From contig JALZVB010000123.1 in NCBI GenBank assembly GCA_023300835.1, positions 1-7,960 on the forward strand: a DNA stretch of 7,960 nt, given 5' to 3'. Made by a program: the position numbers and the translations under genes. Each line of letters starts with the position of its first letter. The stretch's first letter is position 1. A model generated the notes under the pieces. It was given only the letters and a program-made list of their open reading frames with translations, ran no database searches and was not told the DNA's origin. Positions 1 to 6,200 of the stretch are shown in pieces. Origin of the DNA: Saprospiraceae bacterium (GTDB lineage: Bacteria; Bacteroidota; Bacteroidia; Chitinophagales; Saprospiraceae).

Positions 1-2
1 TG

Positions 3-107
3 GCTTTTTATCAGTTTTTGATAGACTGGCTTTTGGGTATTAACCAGTCATTTTCAGGACATCCTTTGGGAGAACGTCCAGTTTTTGGTTTGGGATGGCC
101 TCTATAA
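3..107 (+). CDS. Possible 3' end of a convergent plus-strand gene, function unknown
   Basis: Frame 3 is open from the left edge through 34 codons to TAA at 105-107 and ends FSGHPLGERPVFGLGWPL. The other two plus frames stop early (TGA at 19-21, TAA at 41-43). GC is about 41% over 1-104 and about 20% over 105-215, so the composition falls at this stop codon, as expected at the end of a coding region. The composition of the peptide (Trp, Gly, Pro, Arg) looks protein-like, but I do not recognise the family. With only 34 codons visible, chance openness cannot be excluded. Confidence 0.4.
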   Translation, partial: AFYQFLIDWLLGINQSFSGHPLGERPVFGLGWPL

Positions 108-215
108 ATTTGTAATAGTAATAATTGTCATTGTTTTCAATTTTTTAAGCCGCGTTGTAGTTGAATAATTCAACATAATTTTCTCTTTTTAATTAATTAA
201 TTAGGATTATCTTAT
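108..215. other. AT-rich intergenic spacer
   Basis: About 20% GC, no plausible gene on either strand. It holds a 14-bp self-complementary TAATTAATTAATTA at 190-203 and a weak 5-bp stem (AATTG 123-127 with CAATT 138-142) that runs into a T6 stretch at 141-146. The weak stem could serve as a poor terminator for the putative plus-strand gene ending at 107. Confidence 0.5.
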
Positions 216-254
216 AGAGTAGAATAAGGAACGACAAGTTCCTTATTCTACTCT
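216..254 (-). terminator. Perfect 17-bp inverted repeat just after the stop codon, probable (bidirectional?) terminator
   Basis: The left arm AGAGTAGAATAAGGAAC (216-232) is the exact reverse complement of 238-254, with a 5-nt loop GACAA. It starts 5 nt after the TAA of the large gene. The stem is long but low in GC (6 of 17). On the minus strand the sequence after it is AT-rich without a clear U-run; on the plus strand TATTATTTTATTA follows, which is more U-rich. It could end transcription from either side of a convergent gene pair, or protect the 3' end of the mRNA. Confidence 0.65.
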
Positions 255-259
255 TGGTA

Positions 260-3200
260 TTATTTTATTAATAACATTTTGTTCATAAATCGTGTCTCAC
301 CAGAAACCAATTCGTAATATAGAAGACCTCCATTAACAAACATATCTTTGGATACTTCTATGGTATTAAGACCTTGAACACCAGTCCTCAATTCTCTGTA
401 CAATAACTTACCTCCTAAGTCGTAAATATTAAACTCTACATCTTCATTTTGAGGTAGGTAATACTTAACCACAGTCTTTTCAACCCATGGGTTAGGCATG
501 TTTTGATAAACGATCATGTCATCATAAGTAACATCGGATATTTTGAATTCAATATCCAATTCATTGATAATATCATCTGTAGTATATGCTTCAGGAAGTA
601 ATCTATCTTGACCTATTGTTATGAAGTCACTAGTCCAAACATCAGATTTAACTCTAAGTGATATTTTAAATAGATCAACATTATCATTCATCCCACCAGT
701 CTTATTCCAACTGATCTTGATAACGCCATCTTCTATATCAATTAGATTCATGTTGTTTTCTCCAAATGAAGCATCTAATGATTCTATATCTAATACATCC
801 ACATACCTTGTATCTAATTGTAACTCAGTCTGGAATCCATCAATCATTTTAAGATCATTAAGACTTATAACGATATCGGTATTTTGATCTTCTTGATAAT
901 TCTTCTCTTCAACAGTTAATTTAGTTACGCCACCAATGTTACGATTATCGATTCTACCAGAATTAATATTGGCAACAACAGAATTGTTGATATCTCCTAT
1001 CTTAACTCCTATGAAATCAATTTCCATACTTCTCTCCAGGTCAGCAATCTCATAATTCTCTGGGAACGTCGTAATAAATGGATTTCTTGGATCCGTAAAT
1101 TTGTAACCTGCATCAACAAATCTCCACGAAGTGTTATTAGGGAATTCTGTGTACTTACCTAAAATTAGCTTTCTTAATTCTATCAAATCAAGACCATTAA
1201 CTTTATTAGATTTATTGATATCCGCAGCAATTATTTTGTACGGAGAATCAAGAAGTTCTATCCCTAATATGTGTCGTTGTATCTTAATTAAATCAAAAGT
1301 TGATATACCGTTTTCATGATCAATATTCTTATACGGATCTACAACATAGTTGCCATGCATTACTGCATCTTCAAATATGTATAAACCTTTTTCCTCAGTC
1401 ATTTCTATCATAATAGGATCTGGATTATAGAAACCTACTTCAACAGAACTTATTGGTGTACTATTCTCAAGAACTACCTTACCTGACACATTAGTTAATA
1501 ATGGTGTAGTACATGGATTAGGTGTAGTAGTCGGAGGAAACACTGTTACAATATTAGTGCAAGAATCAAGTAAGAAACTTCCAGACCATAAGTAAACGGT
1601 ATAGTTAGCATTACCTACATCAGTACAATCATAAGTAATTGTGTTTACGGTATTGTCCGAATTACTAAATGCAAAAATGTAAGCGTCATCTGGACAATTA
1701 GCATCATCAAGAACTGGTTGTGTTTGTGCCGTTGTTAAGTCACCTGTCCCATTTACACCTAAAGTTAATAACGGCTTGGCACATGACAATATCGTTGCAA
1801 ACGTATCTAAAACTGATACCGAGTACTCACAAGAAGAAGCATTATCACAGTTATCTGTAACAACAGATGTGACTACAGTAACTCCTCCGTTATATGTCCC
1901 ACTTGCATTAGCTGTGGTTGTACTACCCATAGGCACTCCAGTACTTGTTGCAAATGATTGACCAGCAATAGCCACACAATCTGTAAATGTGATCGGTAGA
2001 TCTACAACGGCAGAACATGTTGCTGAATTTTCATCCAGAAATACTGTAACATCTGCAGGACAAGTTAATTCTGGCCCAACAATATCATCAATATTAATAG
2101 TTTGCGTAAATGTAAATATTCCAGCTCCTGCTCCATCGAGCTGGCAAGAATCTACAACAGTCCATGTTTTTATAAATGTGCCTTCACATTCGTCTCCTGG
2201 ATCTAACCCTGGGGTTACATCAAGAATTACTGAAGTAACTGATATATTATTACAGTCTGTTCCTGTTATATCAATCACTGGCATTCCTGTATCTAGCATG
2301 TCCACATCAACAATACATTGATTAAAATCAAGAGGTGATGTAGGCCATGTAATATTAGATACTGTAAATGGATTCTGAGGTCCTGAGATAGTAAGTAATT
2401 GGATGCATTCATTTGTATTTCCTGCAATATCTGTTGCTACAAATGTTCTAACAACATCTCCTACATTACATGCATTAACATTGAATGCTGCTGTAGAGGT
2501 AATTGTAACACCAGAACAAGCGTCTAACCCTGTTGCCGCACCAAAGGCAGTCAAATCTGCAAGAGATGTAAAGCAAGGCAATATTAGTGCAACAGGACAT
2601 GCAATAGAAGGCGGTGTTAAATCTGCAACCGTTACAACCGCTGTACAGTTAGTCATCATGCCACCGCTCGTAGTTACTGTCAGTGTAACTGTGTTATCAC
2701 CGATATTACCACAATCAAAATCAGTAATATCAGTCGATAATGTCACATTAGCACCACATCCTCCAGAACTTCCATTATCTATCTCGCTTGGGTCTAATAT
2801 GTAATTACCTGAATTATCAAGGATTACAGCAATATTCTGAGTTAAACATGTCGGCGAACTATTATCTGCAATAGTTACAGTACCCATACAAGTAGATGTG
2901 TTTCCACAATCATCTCCTATTGTTAATATTATAGTCTGATCTCCGCTATCAGCACAATCAAAAGTTGAAGGTGATACAGTAGGATTTATAGCTAATGTGC
3001 TACAGTTATCAGAAAATGTAAAATCAAGATCTGCGACATCAATTGTAATCGCTGGTGGACTTCCAATGAGTACAAACTCTTGTCCTGCAACAATAGTACA
3101 AGTAGGTGCTATGTTATCTGCAACAGACACCTCTGTAGTACAAGTACTTGTATTGTTATTAGTGTCTGTTACCGTCGCTGTTATCAACGTAGCTGCATCT

Positions 3201-6200
3201 TTATTAGAACAGTTAAGAGATGTTATATCTAATACTTGCACTAGTCCATTACAACCATCGGAAGCACTTGCGATGATATCCGTATCACTTAGAGTCACTG
3301 TACCGTTAGCATCTAAGTCTGCTGTAAAATTAGGCACACAAGTAAGCGCTGGTGGGGTAACATCTTGTACCATAATTTTTGATACACAACTTGCACTTGT
3401 TCCAGTTCCTGATGTAACGGTTAGTGTTACACATACTGGATCTAATCCAACATTATTACAAGCCAAATCTTGTGGTGTTATATCAAATATTGCAGCAGGA
3501 TCACAACCGGCAGAACTACCATCATTTATATCTGCTAGATTAATACTGAAATCTCCATTAACATCTAAATTAACAGTTATATCCATAACTGAACAAGTAG
3601 GTGCCGTAACGTCTTCTATAGTAATCGTTGTTTCGCAATCTGCAGTATTACCACAACCGTCATCAACAGTAACTGTTACCAATTGCGGACCTAAATCTCC
3701 ACAATCAAATTGCGTAGGTGTTATAGTTGTATTGGATGATGTCGCTGCGCAGTTATCAGAAAAAGAACTGAAGACATCACCAATAACTACATTCACAGAT
3801 GGTGGGTTACCCACTACAGGTAAAGAAACATTTGTAAGCAATGTACAACTAGGTGCCACGTTGTCTCTAACTGTAATATTTGTTGAACAAGAATCCGTAT
3901 TTCCAGAAGCATCCGTAACTGTCGCTGTAACAACTTGTACTCCTTTGTCATCACAATCAAAGCTAGATAAATCTAGTTCTGTTGTAGAAATTCCGCAGTT
4001 ATCACTTGAAGAGAGAACTAAAAAATTTGGCGTAAGTAAAGCATTTCCTGTATCGTCAAGATTCAGAGTTCTATTTGTTCTACAAGTAACTACAGGAGCT
4101 ATATTATCTTCTATTGTAATTACTGAATTACATGTCGATGTATTTCCATTGATATCAGTAGCTGTCAATGTTATGTTATTGTCACCTAGTTCAGTACAAT
4201 CAAAAGTTGTTTGAGATAGTACTAGACCATTATTACCCATACCGCAAGCATCGCTGCTTTCATTGTCAACATCAGCAACAGAAATACTCACTGTACCTCC
4301 ACTGTTAACTTCAATTATCAAATTGTTACATAATGCCGTTGGAGGTGTATTATCAACAACTGTTACTTCTGATGAACAGAAATCTCTAAGTGGTGGAACA
4401 GATCCATCAAATACACTTAGGGTAACTGTATTAGGACCAACATCTGCACATGTAAATGTAGATTGATTAAGCTGTAGTGTCACCGTACTACAATCATCAG
4501 ATGATCCAGAATCAATATCGGCAGTTGTTATACTGGCATTACCGGCAGCATCAAGATTTATAGAAAAATCTGACTCACATAAAGCTATAGGAGCATCATT
4601 AACTATAGTAATTGTAAAAGTACAAGTTGCCATATTTCCACTAGGGTCTGTTACTGAATAAGACGCATCTTGTGGAGTACACTGTATCGTTCCTAAGTTA
4701 ATATTAGTAAGGTCTAATTGCGGCGCTCCAGCATTACAGTTGTCAGATGCGGAAACAAATCCTTGATTCGGATTTAGCATGACATCTCCGTTACTATCCA
4801 AGTTGGTCGTAACATTAGAACATTCAATTATCGGGTTTTCTTCATCAACTATTGTAACAATAGTTGTACATGAAGCTACTTTCCCTCCACTATCCGTTAC
4901 TGTTGCCGTTACTATTGTAGCTGTTGCTGCATTGACACAAGTAAAGTTAGCTACATCAATAACTGAACTTACAATTCCACAATCATCAGATTGCGTATTA
5001 ATAATATCTGCCGTCGTAATAACTTGATTCCCATTGCTATCTAATGATCTAGAGAAATCTGCGTTACAAGTTACCGAAGGTGCATTGTCACTTACAGTTA
5101 CTGTAGTTGTACATACATCTGTAAGACCCGAATTATCAGTAACCGTTAATGTAACCGTATTAGGCCCTAGATCTGTGCATGTAAATATATTACCTGTAAG
5201 CGCTAAATCAGGATTACTACAATCATCTGAAGAACCATTGTTAATATCTCCAGCAGTAACACTTGCGTTTCCTGTATTATCCAAAGCAACTGAAAAGTCT
5301 GCGGCACATAAAGCAACGGGATTATCATTTTCTATTGTAATTGTAAACATACATGTATTCATATTCCCACTTGGGTCAGTTACTGAATATGATGCCTCTT
5401 GTGGGGTACATTGTATCGTACCTAGATTAATATTAGATAAATCCAATTGCGGTGCACCCACATTACAGTTATCACTTGCAGAAACAAACCCTGCATTGAC
5501 AGCAAGAACAATATTTCCATTACTATCTAAAGTCGTAGTAATATTATCACATTCAATTATCGGATCTTGATCATCTACGATTGTAACAATTGTTGTACAT
5601 GAAGCTGTCTTTCCAGTATTATCTGTTACGGTTGCCGTTACCGTTGTAGGTGCCGTTATATTAGAACAAGTAAAAGTGGTTACATCAATCACTTGACTTA
5701 CTATTCCGCAATCATCATTAGCTACATTGATTATATCAGCTGTAGTTATAACATGATTTCCATTATTGTCCAATGTCCTTAAAAAGTTAGGATTACAACT
5801 TACGGTAGGTGCACTATCAATTATAGTTACAGTGGTTGTACATTGATCAGTAAGACCTGCACTATCTGTTACAGTCAAAGTAACTGTATTATTAGATCCT
5901 AAATTTTGACAACTAAATACAGCTCCTGAAAGCGACAGATTAGGGTTGTCACAGTCATCAGATGATCCATTGTTTATACTAGTAACATCAATTGTAACCG
6001 TACCATTTGCATTAAGTGTAGCTGACGCAGTATCTTGACATCTTGCTACTGGAGCATTATTGATTATTGATATATTGAAAGTACATGTTGCACTATTCCC
6101 TGCGACATCTGTTGCTGTTACTGAACCAGTTGCTACATCACAATTGTTAGTGATAGTAGGTAGGTTAAACTCTGTTGTAATTATTCCGCAGTTATCTGCT

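Noticed and set aside
24..49. GACTGG...CCAGTC 6-bp inverted repeat with a 14-nt loop and recurring TGGCTTTT strings (bases 1-36)
   Set aside because: Short arms and low complexity. It lies inside a possible coding end, with no flanking features of an insertion sequence or terminator.
30..140. Minus-strand open frame near the left edge ending at a TAA around 41-43 (peptide ending V-L-K-M-T-G)
   Set aside because: No start codon follows the upstream in-frame stop, and it overlaps the better-supported plus-strand frame. It lies downstream of the hairpin after the large gene.
190..203. TAATTAATTAATTA palindrome as an operator or origin element
   Set aside because: It is perfectly self-complementary, but a simple AATT repeat in a 20% GC spacer is expected by chance. 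There is no nearby promoter or regulator to support a function.
2997..4214. Long plus-strand open frame of about 405 codons, antisense to the large gene
   Set aside because: It lies fully inside the repeat array on the opposite strand. Its Val/Ser/Thr-rich translation with periodic V-T-V-T-V patterns is the mirror of the repeats. It arises because the minus-strand gene has few codons (TTA, CTA, TCA) at the positions that would give antisense stops.
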